Shown here piece after piece: positions 1 to 8,126 of a DNA stretch of 64,000 bases. Both the position numbers and the translations under genes were made by a program. The DNA is from RGIG5299 sp045588575 (GTDB lineage Bacteria; Bacillota; Clostridia; Oscillospirales; RGIG5299): the NCBI GenBank assembly GCA_045588575.1, contig JAZNEJ010000017.1:1-64000 (forward strand). Reading direction: 5' to 3'. Under the pieces are notes generated by a model. That model did not search any database and had not been told where the DNA came from. It saw only the letters and a list, made by a program, of their open reading frames with translations. Numbering within the stretch: the stretch's first letter is position 1; the number at the start of each line of letters is the position of its first letter.

Positions 1-60
1 TGTTACAATAAAAAAAAGAAGTTTTTACATTTAAAGTGAGAAAGCAAAAGAGGACGCATT

Positions 61-1551
61 ATGATTAAAAAAGGCTTTGACAACGACGAATATATAAAAC
101 GGCAGGGTGCGGAAATAAGAAAACGCATCAATGAGTTTGGCGGTAAGCTCTATTTGGAGTTTGGCGGCAAGCTTTTTGACGACCATCACGCATCACGCGT
201 TTTGCCCGGCTTTATGCCCGATACAAAGCTTTCAATGCTTTGCTCACTTTCAGACGATATTGAAATAGTCATAGTTGTAAACTCCGGCGATATTGAGCGC
301 AACAAAAAAAGAAGCGATATAGGAATTACCTATGACCTCGACGTTTTACGTTTAATCGACGCTTTCAGAGCAATAAATCTTTACGTTGGCAGCGTTGTAA
401 TTTCGCAATATAAAGGTCAGGCATCGGCAAGAATTTTCAAAGAAAAGCTTGAACGCCTCGGAATAAAGGTTTATATTCACCAATCCATTCCGAACTATCC
501 CACCGATTTGCCCAATATAGTTTCCGAAAACGGCTTCGGCAAAAACGATTATATAGAAACAAAGGCTCCGCTCGTTGTAGTAACCGCACCCGGCCCCGGA
601 AGCGGCAAAATGGCAACCTGTCTTTCACAGCTTTATCACGAGCATATTCGAGGCAACAAAGCGGGCTATGCAAAATTTGAAACCTTCCCGATTTGGAATT
701 TGCCGTTAAAGCATCCCGTAAACCTTGCTTACGAAGCTGCAACGAGCGATTTAAACGACGTAAATATGATAGACCCCTATCACTTGGAGGCTTATGGCAA
801 AACGGCTGTAAACTATAACCGCGACGTTGAGGTTTTCCCCGTTTTAAACGCAATGTTTGAAAAAATTTACGGCGAAAGCCCCTACAAATCGCCAACCGAT
901 ATGGGAGTTAATATGGCGGGATTCTGCATTTGCGACGACGAGGTTTGCCGCAAGGCATCTCTTGATGAAATAATTCGCCGTTATTTTGCGGCTCTTGTTC
1001 ATAAAAGGCTCGGAAACGGTTCCGATTCGGAAATAAGCAAATTAGAGCTTCTTATGAAGCAGGCAAATATTTCGGTTGAAGACAGAGCGGTTGTTTCTGT
1101 GGCTCTTGAGAAATCAAAGCAAACCGAAAATCAGCCGGCAACGGCAATTATGCTTCCCAACGGAAAAATTGTAACGGGCAAAAATTCAAAGCTTTTGGGA
1201 GCTTCTTCTGCGGCGTTACTTAATGCGGTCAAGCTTGCTTGCGGTGTAGACGATGAAATTGAGCTTATAAAACCTGAGGTTATAGCGCCCATTCAGCAGC
1301 TCAAAACGGGCTTTTTGGGTAATCACAATCCCCGACTTCACACCGACGAAACTCTCATAGCTCTTGCAATTTCAGCGGCAACAAGTAAGGATGCGGCAAA
1401 ATGCTTGGAGGGTTTAAAGGAGCTCAAGGGAAGCGAAGCGCACTCAACGGTTATTCTTTCGCAGGTAGACCTTGACGTTTACCGCAAGCTCGGAATAAAT
1501 CTTACTTGCGAGCCTCAGCATCAAACTCATAAGCTTTATCATAAAAAATAA
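61..1551 (+). CDS. DUF1846 family protein
   Basis: The 496-residue product matches the DUF1846 family by overall character: an N-terminal region with the paired motif 'LYLEFGGKL' and 'DDHHASRVLPGF', a long middle with 'VVTAPGPGSGKMATCLSQ' (residues about 175-192), and a length near 500. The glycine-rich GPGSGK segment resembles a phosphate-binding loop, but no biochemical role is established for the family, so none is claimed. AGAGGA lies eight bases before the ATG. The next gene begins 18 bases downstream and is probably cotranscribed. Recognition is from memory of family motifs, so the family call is firm while the function is open. Confidence 0.85.
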   Translation: MIKKGFDNDEYIKRQGAEIRKRINEFGGKLYLEFGGKLFDDHHASRVLPGFMPDTKLSMLCSLSDDIEIVIVVNSGDIERNKKRSDIGITYDLDVLRLIDAFRAINLYVGSVVISQYKGQASARIFKEKLERLGIKVYIHQSIPNYPTDLPNIVSENGFGKNDYIETKAPLVVVTAPGPGSGKMATCLSQLYHEHIRGNKAGYAKFETFPIWNLPLKHPVNLAYEAATSDLNDVNMIDPYHLEAYGKTAVNYNRDVEVFPVLNAMFEKIYGESPYKSPTDMGVNMAGFCICDDEVCRKASLDEIIRRYFAALVHKRLGNGSDSEISKLELLMKQANISVEDRAVVSVALEKSKQTENQPATAIMLPNGKIVTGKNSKLLGASSAALLNAVKLACGVDDEIELIKPEVIAPIQQLKTGFLGNHNPRLHTDETLIALAISAATSKDAAKCLEGLKELKGSEAHSTVILSQVDLDVYRKLGINLTCEPQHQTHKLYHKK

Positions 1552-1569
1552 AAGAAAGTGGGCGGATAT

Positions 1570-2418
1570 ATGAGAAAAGACGGAAGACGCGTTAAACACG
1601 GCGACCCGATGTACACGGTTGTTCCTCACATAATGGTTGACAGATGCGACTCAATGAATATGATTGAGTTGTTCATTCCCGTTGAGCCTATGGATAAATA
1701 CATAAAAGAGAAACGAAAAGAGGGCATTGCAATATCGCATCTTGCTCTCGTTATTGCGGCATACGTAAGAACGATTGCGGAATTTCCGCATGTAAACCGT
1801 TTCGTTGTTAACAGAAGAATTTACGCTCGCAAGGGCTTGCAGGTAGGCATGGTTGTTTTAAAGCCCGGCACCTCCGAGCAGACCATGAGTAAAATGTATT
1901 TCGATTTAGAAGACGACGTTTTGGAAGTAAACCGTAAGCTTTTGCAATACGTTGACGAAAACCGCAAGGTAGAAAACAACAACTCCACCGATAAGCTCAT
2001 AAGAACGCTTTTAAGCATTCCCGGTCTTTGCAGAGTTGCGGTTGCGCTTCTTATGTGGATGGATAAGCACAATATTATGCCCGAGGCAATAATAAAAGCA
2101 AGTCCGTTCCACGCTTCAATGACCATAACCAATTTGGCAAGTATTCGAACCAACCATATCTATCATCACATTTACAATTTCGGCACTACCGGTCAGCTTA
2201 TTTCGATGGGCAATTTGAGAGAAATTCCCAAAAAGACTTCAAACGGCATTGAGTTTGAAAGATGTATTCCGCTCGGCGTTGTAATGGATGAAAGAATTGC
2301 ATCGGGCTGTTATTACGCAGCCGCTTTTAAGCGTATGCAAAGCTATTTAAAAGACCCTACTCTTATGGAGGGCGAGCCCAAGGTTTTAATTAAAGAATGG
2401 GAAAATAAAAAGATATAA
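1570..2418 (+). CDS. E2/CAT-like acyltransferase-fold protein with degenerate active site
   Basis: The 282-residue product resembles the catalytic domain of 2-oxoacid dehydrogenase E2 enzymes and chloramphenicol acetyltransferase: 'ISHLALVIAAYVRTIAEFPHVNRF' spacing near the N-terminus, 'ASMTITNLASI' in the middle and 'GVVMDERIASG' near the C-terminus. The family normally carries HxxxDG at that last position, with the His as catalytic base; here it reads ERIASG, so the His and Asp are absent. There is no lipoyl or E1-binding domain. I chose the ATG at 1570 over a GTG at 1558 because GGCGGA sits just before it. Either a non-catalytic homologue or a different chemistry is possible. Confidence 0.7.
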   Translation: MRKDGRRVKHGDPMYTVVPHIMVDRCDSMNMIELFIPVEPMDKYIKEKRKEGIAISHLALVIAAYVRTIAEFPHVNRFVVNRRIYARKGLQVGMVVLKPGTSEQTMSKMYFDLEDDVLEVNRKLLQYVDENRKVENNNSTDKLIRTLLSIPGLCRVAVALLMWMDKHNIMPEAIIKASPFHASMTITNLASIRTNHIYHHIYNFGTTGQLISMGNLREIPKKTSNGIEFERCIPLGVVMDERIASGCYYAAAFKRMQSYLKDPTLMEGEPKVLIKEWENKKI

Positions 2419-2422
2419 AATA

Positions 2423-2456
2423 AAAAACACCTTCATAAAAGAAGGTGTTTTATTTT
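2423..2456. terminator. bidirectional rho-independent terminator
   Basis: A perfect hairpin (AAACACCTTC / GAAGGTGTTT, 6-base loop) has A-runs on the left and T-runs on the right. It sits between the convergent E2-like gene and the rhamnosidase gene and can serve both strands. Confidence 0.85.
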
Positions 2457-4771
2457 TAATAAACCGTTATTTCGGTGTTTCCTGCGGGGGCGGCGAAATA
2501 AACGCATTTTTCGTCTTGCTTAAGGAAGGTAAGACCTGCGGTTTTTGCCTTGGGAGAAAGTGTTGCCGCCTCGCCGTTTATTGCAATTTTTTCGTTTTCT
2601 TTAAGCTCTATTGCTATAACCGCGTTTGCATTTTCAACGAGATTAAAGCGGTATTTTGCGATTTCCTCGGTTTTTTCACACGAAACCGAAATAATGCCTT
2701 TTGGTGTGGGAACCTTGGCGTTAAAGTAAATAAGACCTGCTAAATTCGGCTTTACTATATAGCTTTTAAAGCCTTCCTGCAAGGGCGAAACGCCTGCGAA
2801 ATATTTACCCATAATAACCAAAGGCCCGCCCGACCAACCGTGATTTTTAGAACCGTCGCCGTCTGCCCAGCTTTCCCAAAGGGTAGAACAGTCGCTTTTT
2901 GCCATTTCGCCGTAGCGTTTTCTTATTCTGTTCTTTGCAGTTTCGTAACGTCCCATTTTACAAAGAGCTTCAAGCACGTATTTTTCCATATAAGGACTTG
3001 AATTATAGGTGTTTTCAAACACCTTGGCAATGCCGTCGTAGGTGTCTTTGTCGGCAAGTCCGGAGCAAACCGCAACGGCGTTTGCCCTATCGTCGTAGGC
3101 TCCGCCCGATGAATAAGCCGTGCCGTCGTAAAAGGCGTGGTCGAAGGCGCTTTTAAGACGGTTTGCGCGCTCGGTTAAAATTTCATAACCGTCTTTTTCT
3201 AAAATGCGGTTTAATTCAATAACGGTTTTAAGAGCAAAATAATACCATGCGTTTTCCAAAACGGGCATATCTGCCATAATGCCCCAATCGGGCCAATCCC
3301 AGCTGCCGCCGTAATGCGAAACAAGGCCGCTTTCCTCGGTTTGCCAGCGTGAAAGATAAGAAAGCGCAAGCTTATAAGCCATTGGCAAAACCTCGGCATC
3401 GCCCGTATACTTATAATAGGTGATAAATGAGGTTATTTGCGCTAAATTTTCCAAAGGAAGCTCAAAAAGGTCAATAACCTCGGGCACAACCGTTTGCATA
3501 ACGTTGTTTTTGTGCTGCCAAGCGGCTGTTGATAAAATAGCCTTTTTAACCATTAAATAAGAGTTTTCGTCCATCGAATAGAAGCACTGCTCGGATTCGT
3601 TTGCCGTGTCTGCCGCCCACTGCGCTCTTTCACGGTTAGGACAGTCCATAAAGGTATCTCTCATATTAACGTAAAGGGTGGGAAGCGCCTTTTTATATAC
3701 TGCGTTGAGAATTGAGTCGCTTGAATTAAATTCGCCTAAAATTTCGGAATTATAGCCCGTTTCTCTGTATTTAAGAGAAATAACCTTAACGCCGCCGGGA
3801 ATGTGAAAATATGCCTTTTGACCGTTAATCCAAGAAGGACTTTCATATTTTTGAACGCCCTTTTTGGTTATGTAGGCAAGACGTTGCGACCATCCGTTAT
3901 TATCGTAATAAAAATCGGTATAAACGTCAATTCGCTTGCCTGCGGGGGCGTCTACCTCAATAATGGGCGCAAATTGGCAGTTATAAGGAAGCTCTAATTC
4001 GTAAATTGAATCGGAAAATTTCTTTTTTTGCAAAACGGTTTCGCTGTTTAAAAATTCTTTAACGCCAAAATCTTTGAACATCGGAATAATACGGGGATAA
4101 AGCTTGCCAAACGGTTTTTCACCCGCAAATGCTATTTCGGTTGCGTTTTGCCAATTGGAAACGTCGTAATCGGGTTTAAAAAAGTCGGCAATTTCCTTTG
4201 AAGCATCGAAATAAATATTTCCTTCAACCAAGCGGTAGTTGGGTAAAAGGTCGGAATCAAGGTTGGGAATATAAGCCTCGTCTAAAACGCATTTAAAGGA
4301 TTTATCGGAAGAAACCGCAATTTCGGGCGAGTAGAATAAAAAGCCGGCAGAGCCGCTGTCAACGTGTGAATAGCCGTCTTCTCCGAAATATCTTACCCAA
4401 GCGGCAATTCGGTTTTTCCCCGCTTTAAGATAAGGAATAATATCAATTTCATCGCAGTAAATTCCGTCGGGCGCAAAGCCTCTTTTAAGGCCTCCTTCAA
4501 AAACAACCTTTTCACCGTTAATCCAAAGAATATATTTGCTTTCGGCGGCAATAAAGGCGCGGGCGGCATCGGGAAGAGCTTCAAGCTCAAAATCCTTAAC
4601 GAAAAGACAAACCGAGTGAGGCTCACAGGTGGGAAGCCAGATGAAATCAGCGTTTATATCTTTAATCGAGAGCTCCTCCAAAAAAGCGGGCATAGCAAAG
4701 CTTGCTTCCTTTTTGGGATGCCTTGAACAGTCGTTTATTTTTTCACGAAAGGGAAAGTTTTTAATAGCCAT
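2456..4771 (-). CDS. glycoside hydrolase family 78 alpha-L-rhamnosidase
   Basis: The 771-residue enzyme would release terminal L-rhamnose from plant glycans or glycosides. GH78 hallmarks are visible: an N-terminal beta-rich region; 'DTFMDCPNRERAQW' at about residues 370-383, which starts the (alpha/alpha)6 catalytic barrel and carries acidic catalytic candidates; 'GGSWDWPDWG'; and 'CSTLWESWADGDGSKNHGWS' followed by 'GVSPLQEGFKSYIVKP', the usual barrel end and C-terminal beta domain. No signal peptide is seen, so it probably acts in the cytoplasm on imported oligosaccharides. It is monocistronic, with a promoter at 4809-4837 and a terminator shared with the convergent gene. Substrate specificity cannot be read from sequence. 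Confidence 0.85.
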   Translation of the reverse strand: MAIKNFPFREKINDCSRHPKKEASFAMPAFLEELSIKDINADFIWLPTCEPHSVCLFVKDFELEALPDAARAFIAAESKYILWINGEKVVFEGGLKRGFAPDGIYCDEIDIIPYLKAGKNRIAAWVRYFGEDGYSHVDSGSAGFLFYSPEIAVSSDKSFKCVLDEAYIPNLDSDLLPNYRLVEGNIYFDASKEIADFFKPDYDVSNWQNATEIAFAGEKPFGKLYPRIIPMFKDFGVKEFLNSETVLQKKKFSDSIYELELPYNCQFAPIIEVDAPAGKRIDVYTDFYYDNNGWSQRLAYITKKGVQKYESPSWINGQKAYFHIPGGVKVISLKYRETGYNSEILGEFNSSDSILNAVYKKALPTLYVNMRDTFMDCPNRERAQWAADTANESEQCFYSMDENSYLMVKKAILSTAAWQHKNNVMQTVVPEVIDLFELPLENLAQITSFITYYKYTGDAEVLPMAYKLALSYLSRWQTEESGLVSHYGGSWDWPDWGIMADMPVLENAWYYFALKTVIELNRILEKDGYEILTERANRLKSAFDHAFYDGTAYSSGGAYDDRANAVAVCSGLADKDTYDGIAKVFENTYNSSPYMEKYVLEALCKMGRYETAKNRIRKRYGEMAKSDCSTLWESWADGDGSKNHGWSGGPLVIMGKYFAGVSPLQEGFKSYIVKPNLAGLIYFNAKVPTPKGIISVSCEKTEEIAKYRFNLVENANAVIAIELKENEKIAINGEAATLSPKAKTAGLTFLKQDEKCVYFAAPAGNTEITVY

Positions 4772-4808
4772 AAAAAACCTCGCCGAAATTTACAATATTT
4801 CAAATATA

Positions 4809-4837
4809 ATTGTATCACGAATATGGTTTTTTTGCAA
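4809..4837 (-). promoter_or_regulatory. sigma-A-type promoter of the rhamnosidase gene
   Basis: On the minus strand TTGCAA, 17 bases, TACAAT; it points at the gene starting at 4771. Confidence 0.6.
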
Positions 4838-4883
4838 TAATAAAAGCAAAAGCGGGTTTTTTTATTTTTTTAGTGTTTTTTAC

Positions 4884-4912
4884 TTGACTTTATTTGTTAA
4901 AAAACATATAAT
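4884..4912 (+). promoter_or_regulatory. promoter of tRNA-Pro
   Basis: TTGACT, 17 bases, TATAAT, 19 bases before the tRNA gene. Confidence 0.75.
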
Positions 4913-4931
4913 AATAAGGCTTGAAATAAAA

Positions 4932-5008
4932 CGAGATGTGGCTCAGTTTGGTAGAGCGCTGCGTTCGGGACGCAGAGGTGGCAGGTTCAAATCCTGTCAT
5001 CTCGACCA
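4932..5008 (+). tRNA. tRNA-Pro (anticodon CGG)
   Basis: A complete 77-base cloverleaf. The acceptor stem CGAGATG pairs with CATCTCG. The D-arm is GCTC/GAGC. The anticodon stem CTGCG/CGCAG encloses loop TTCGGGA, giving anticodon CGG with G37 as expected for proline. The T-arm contains GGTTCAAATCC. The discriminator is A and CCA is encoded. The accessory island starts directly after its 3' end, making this tRNA a likely integration landmark. Confidence 0.95.
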
Positions 5009-5033
5009 TGTTGAATGTTCATAACGGATTTGA

Positions 5034-5047
5034 GTTATGGACACTCG
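5034..5047 (+). repeat. left boundary repeat of the accessory island
   Basis: GTTATGGACACTCG, 25 bases after tRNA-Pro, recurs as GTTATGAACACCCG at 12059-12072 (12 of 14 identical). Here it is also the second half of an inverted repeat beginning GTTCATAAC at 5017. It may mark the ends of an integrated segment of about 7 kb, but the match is short and imperfect. Confidence 0.35.
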
Positions 5048-5083
5048 ATTTTTTTGCAATTTCGAGTTTCTTCGTTATGTATG

Positions 5084-5112
5084 GAGCAGGTTTTCGAGAC
5101 TGCTCTTTTGTT
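5084..5112. terminator. terminator-like hairpin after tRNA-Pro
   Basis: GAGCAG / CTGCTC with a 10-base loop, followed by TTTTGTTTT. It could end the tRNA-Pro transcript on the plus strand. It also lies just downstream of the decayed recombinase tail on the other strand. Confidence 0.6.
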
Positions 5113-5316
5113 TTATGCGGATTTGGTAATATACTTGACGGCTACACCTTTTCGGCTATCTGCCTTGTAATTACTTTCGCATTCGGGTATCTCAATATAC
5201 CCAATGAATTTGTAATGGATCATAATCCTTTGACTGCGATTTTTACCAACACCTTCGGTTTCATAAACCGTTATTTCGTCTATGAGTTCGCGAATAAGCG
5301 GTGCAGGAACTTCTGC
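5113..5316 (-). pseudogene. C-terminal remnant of a large serine recombinase (DUF4368 region)
   Basis: On the minus strand about 66 residues read 'LIRELIDEITVYETEG', 'SQRIMIHYKFIGYIEIPE' and end 'RKGVAVKYI' followed by a natural stop. This is the characteristic tail of large serine recombinases of the TnpX/Tn4451 type (DUF4368 segment). The resolvase catalytic domain and the zinc/recombinase domains are absent, because the upstream sequence switches to an integrase fragment on the opposite strand. It is the abandoned end of a mobile element, and the adjoining fragment suggests a later insertion or deletion broke it. Confidence 0.7.
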
Positions 5317-5321
5317 AAGCC

Positions 5322-5480
5322 CGCCGTCCGCCCGCTGACTCAACAAAACTACGAAAACCGCATCTACGATCACATCATTTCCGAGATCGGCAAGATCCCG
5401 CTGAATAAGCTGTCGCAAAACGACCTACAGCAGTTTTACGCTCGACTGAAGAAGAACGGACTTGTGATCCGCTGGTTTCA
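5322..5480 (+). pseudogene. N-terminal remnant of a tyrosine integrase
   Basis: About 50 residues containing 'PLTQQNYENRIYDHI', 'IGKIPLNKLSQNDLQQFY' and 'ARLKKNG' match the SAM-like core-binding domain at the front of phage/ICE tyrosine recombinases. The catalytic R-H-R-Y domain is missing, and the reading frame then runs into unrelated sequence and a strong hairpin at 5491. No start codon or ribosome site is evident. It abuts, head to head, the serine recombinase remnant, so two different integrative elements have decayed at this tRNA-adjacent site. Confidence 0.65.
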
Positions 5481-5490
5481 AGAAGTCAAG

Positions 5491-5522
5491 GATGAGGTGT
5501 CGATTATAGCCGACACCTCGTC
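5491..5522. repeat. strong inverted repeat in the island's left flank
   Basis: GATGAGGTGTCG and CGACACCTCGTC form a 12-pair stem with one G-U and an 8-base loop. There is no T-run, so it is not a convincing terminator; it may be a recombination-site relic. Confidence 0.5.
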
Positions 5523-5629
5523 ATCGAATTTGTGGGGGCAGTTATTAAATTGCGGAAGGTATATAAATATTAGGTTGCGAAAAGAAAACATAAATGTTAT
5601 AATTAGCAAGAAAGGTAATGGTGAATTGT

Positions 5630-6028
5630 ATGGATCTAGATTCTTTTTTAAAATTCAAAGGAATGTCTTACGAATTAAAATGTGATATCGATTTATTTGG
5701 AACATCCGTAAATAATGTAAGGGCTGTTTTCAAAGAGGAACTTGATTTCGAACAAGAGGAACCCGAAATAATCGAGCAAATTAATCAAAATATTGAGATG
5801 CTTAAAACAGTGTCTATTGACACTATTAAGTGTGTAATAGAAGATGAATCAAATGAGAAAATTCGCAAAATAAAGCCGGTTAGTATTTCTTTTGACTTTG
5901 CCGAACCAGAAAACGAAGAGTGCAGCGTTGATGTTTATTTTGACTGCGGTAAAGTTTTCGGCGGCTTTGCGGCACATATTAGGATTGTAGATAATGGACA
6001 AACGATAAAAATGATAGGCATCTCATAA
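5630..6028 (+). CDS. small acidic hypothetical protein of the island
   Basis: A 132-residue acidic soluble protein with no signal peptide or membrane segment. Its C-terminal half ('VSISFDFAEPENEECSVDV' then 'YFDCGKVFGGFAAHIRI') has the alternating beta-strand look of small cytoplasmic proteins that often turn up as immunity-type genes beside decayed mobile DNA. I do not recognise the family with confidence. The ATG at 5630 is preferred to the in-frame ATG at 5618 because GGTGA lies five bases before it. It stands alone between recombinase relics and the convergent regulator gene. An orphan immunity protein is one reading, unproven. Confidence 0.5.
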   Translation: MDLDSFLKFKGMSYELKCDIDLFGTSVNNVRAVFKEELDFEQEEPEIIEQINQNIEMLKTVSIDTIKCVIEDESNEKIRKIKPVSISFDFAEPENEECSVDVYFDCGKVFGGFAAHIRIVDNGQTIKMIGIS

Positions 6029-6108
6029 ATTTATTAATAAAAGCAATAAAGAGAACCACTTGGACTTCTACCAAGTGGTTCATTTTTATACTTGGCTTAA
6101 TACTACAA

Positions 6109-6876
6109 TTATCTTTCACGAGAAAATGGTATTTGTTTTCTTGTTTTCTTTGGTTGAGGTTCAACTTTATTATCAATAGAATCGAGGGCCAAGCTTGCTT
6201 CATCGTAATAAAACAAAGAAGGTTCAAACATATCAAGTTTTTTAGGATCAAGTCGATTGAACTGTGTATCTGATTCAGCAAGATCCGCTTGATAACAAGC
6301 TCTACTTTCATCAAAATACTTTTTAATATCGAAATACTTTCTTTTTATAACCGGTATGATTCGTATTTCTTGATAGTACTCATCATCTCCTTCAGTTGCG
6401 TTAAACACCTCTTCCGGACTAATACTTACAGCGACATAGTCAAGAGTATTATCTCTTGACCTTATATATAACACTGTTGAACCATGAATATCAAATTGAA
6501 TTGGTAGCAAAACATCTTTTTCCGAGAGTTTTACTTTCTTCTCCAACGTTTTAATATCACAGGTTAAAAGATTTAAAAATGAATCATTTGAAAATTTCAA
6601 TATACCATTAGGTGATTGCCCACAATATTTGCAAAACTCTAATAATAAAGACAAGGTGAGAGGTTGAGAGCGACCGGTTTTTATATTATAAAAAAATTCG
6701 CTTATGCTTTTTCGTGTTTTTTCATCAGTTCCGCGTGATTTCAAAAAATGATTATATAAGAAACTGTTCTCATCTTTTTCTTTCCAATCTTTTTTCAAAA
6801 GGTTTAAAAAAGTCTTACTATGATTATCTAAAGTGACGGAACTGTTTTTGTTCTTTCCCTTTAGTTGATTAGTCAT
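6109..6876 (-). CDS. putative HTH-containing regulator of the island
   Basis: The 255-residue protein has a segment at about residues 53-95 ('SISEFFYNIKTGRSQPLTLS' then 'LLLEFCKYCGQSPNGIL') that reads like the end of an XRE-type helix-turn-helix with its recognition helix. The remaining two thirds are charged, with no family I recognise. The start at 6876 overlaps the stop of the upstream gene (ATGACTAA) and has AAGGATG seven bases before it, so the two genes are translationally coupled. Transcription is away from the ClpP/ClpX-like operon, and a palindrome lies between the two operons. A role as its regulator is inference from this divergent arrangement. Confidence 0.45.
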   Translation of the reverse strand: MTNQLKGKNKNSSVTLDNHSKTFLNLLKKDWKEKDENSFLYNHFLKSRGTDEKTRKSISEFFYNIKTGRSQPLTLSLLLEFCKYCGQSPNGILKFSNDSFLNLLTCDIKTLEKKVKLSEKDVLLPIQFDIHGSTVLYIRSRDNTLDYVAVSISPEEVFNATEGDDEYYQEIRIIPVIKRKYFDIKKYFDESRACYQADLAESDTQFNRLDPKKLDMFEPSLFYYDEASLALDSIDNKVEPQPKKTRKQIPFSRER

Positions 6877-7534
6877 GAACAACATCCTTCTTTTCCTCTG
6901 CAATTTTTCGGAATTTAAGTTCTTTCAATCTCCTTTTGCAGACAGAAAGCATATTCATAGCATACATAAAAGACTGCTCGTCAACGAAATAACTTAGGTT
7001 TTCTTCATCTAAAAACTCATTAATTGAATATCTGATATTAGTGATGAAATATTCATCATAACAGTTTTTGTAATGTTCGCAAAGAATGTTATAGTTAAAT
7101 AAAAGAATGTTTAAATCATCTTCGCTTGAAATTTGTGTAATATCTTTCTTTTTTACATCATCGACCATAATATCAACCGGACTTTTCCCACCATCCGGTT
7201 TTTCTAATGCTTTAGAAAGTTTTATGAAAGACTCAAAAATAAGATCAGACCTTCTAATTTCCATAGAACAATAAATAATAGAGAACTTTAAAAAAGAAAT
7301 GTAAAACTTTATCATTTCATCAGAAAATGTCATATCATATTTTGCGTATCTATCGATAATATAGCGTATAAGCTTACGGGCAAATGATTCTGCTTTTTGG
7401 TCAGAGTAATGTAGGCCGTTAAATGCATAAGGTAAAAACGAGGTGTCTCTTCCTGCCACGATAGATTTAATCTCATCGATGCTTTTTAAATAAGCATCGA
7501 TTTTTTCGTCTTTGCTTAAATTATTGTAATGCAT
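6869..7534 (-). CDS. hypothetical helical protein coupled to the regulator gene
   Basis: A 221-residue, mostly helical, Lys/Glu/Tyr-rich protein with no signal peptide or membrane segment and no family I recognise. The start at ATG 7534 is set by GGAGTG six bases upstream; the earlier in-frame GTG overlaps that ribosome site and is unlikely. It is the first gene of a two-gene unit with the HTH-like protein, driven by a good promoter at 7570-7598. The conserved pairing and overlap suggest the two products act together. Its position opposite the protease operon makes it part of the candidate module. Confidence 0.5.
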   Translation of the reverse strand: MHYNNLSKDEKIDAYLKSIDEIKSIVAGRDTSFLPYAFNGLHYSDQKAESFARKLIRYIIDRYAKYDMTFSDEMIKFYISFLKFSIIYCSMEIRRSDLIFESFIKLSKALEKPDGGKSPVDIMVDDVKKKDITQISSEDDLNILLFNYNILCEHYKNCYDEYFITNIRYSINEFLDEENLSYFVDEQSFMYAMNMLSVCKRRLKELKFRKIAEEKKDVVHD

Positions 7535-7569
7535 AAAATTCACTCCAAAAAATTTTTTTATTTTCTTTA

Positions 7570-7598
7570 ATTATACTGCAAATCCGTGTGTTTTGCAA
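7570..7598 (-). promoter_or_regulatory. promoter of the island's regulator pair
   Basis: Minus strand TTGCAA, 17 bases, TATAAT, 36 bases before the start at 7534. Confidence 0.65.
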
Positions 7599-7604
7599 GG
7601 CGTT

Positions 7605-7623
7605 TTTCGTAAAAAATACGAAA
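7605..7623. promoter_or_regulatory. candidate operator palindrome between divergent operons
   Basis: TTTCGTA, 5 bases, TACGAAA: perfect 7-base arms lying seven bases upstream of the minus-strand -35 box and about 80 bases before the membrane-protein gene. Position and symmetry suit a dimeric HTH repressor of either operon; the binder is not known. Confidence 0.45.
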
Positions 7624-7706
7624 TTATAAAAACAATAAAATTTGCATGGTGTAATATATAGTCAACGACAGCGAAAACACATGCAACAAAGAGAAAGGGA
7701 AATCGT

Positions 7707-8126
7707 ATGCTTGGTTTTTGGTGGGATAAAAATCACAGATTACTGCATTTGCCAAATAATATTTTTATGACAATGTTTTTGTGGCTAATAGAATTCATTT
7801 GCGAATTGATTAGGTTAATTCTTTGCCCAATAAACCTCATTAAATTTAAGGCACATGCGTTCGTATTCATCGTTGATGGATTGTTATTTATCTACAGTCA
7901 TTTTTATAAACACATCAATTTTGCTTGGTTATATTCAATTGCTATTTACGTTGGTTTTATTTTAAGTGTTATTCTTCTGAAATTTGTAAGAAAGAAAGTC
8001 TCTAAACTTGCAGGAAGAATCACATATATGTTGAGTTCACCGCTATTTAGAACAATATTTATAAAACCAACTTTGATAGAACGCATTATCTATAAAATCA
8101 AAAAAGAAAGAGGTATAAAACTATGA
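7707..8126 (+). CDS. small membrane protein preceding the ClpP-like gene
   Basis: A 139-residue protein with hydrophobic stretches at about residues 19-43, 49-67 and 71-92, consistent with three membrane segments, followed by a basic cytoplasmic tail. No signal peptide or recognisable family. AAAGGGAAA precedes the ATG. Its stop overlaps the ClpP-like start by four bases (ATGA), so translation is coupled. The tight coupling suggests it tethers the protease to the membrane, acts as an adaptor, or is its substrate; the sequence does not choose between these. Confidence 0.6.
   Translation: MLGFWWDKNHRLLHLPNNIFMTMFLWLIEFICELIRLILCPINLIKFKAHAFVFIVDGLLFIYSHFYKHINFAWLYSIAIYVGFILSVILLKFVRKKVSKLAGRITYMLSSPLFRTIFIKPTLIERIIYKIKKERGIKL

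Noticed and set aside
437..895. Minus-strand open frame inside the DUF1846 gene
   Set aside because: Arg/Leu-rich shadow translation with no family match and no ribosome site; same judgement for the many antisense frames inside aro, atp, trk and polA genes.
4936..5685. Long open frame covering tRNA-Pro and the integrase relic
   Set aside because: It runs through a complete tRNA gene and a terminator hairpin and has no ribosome site; only the stretch near 5322-5480 has coding ancestry.
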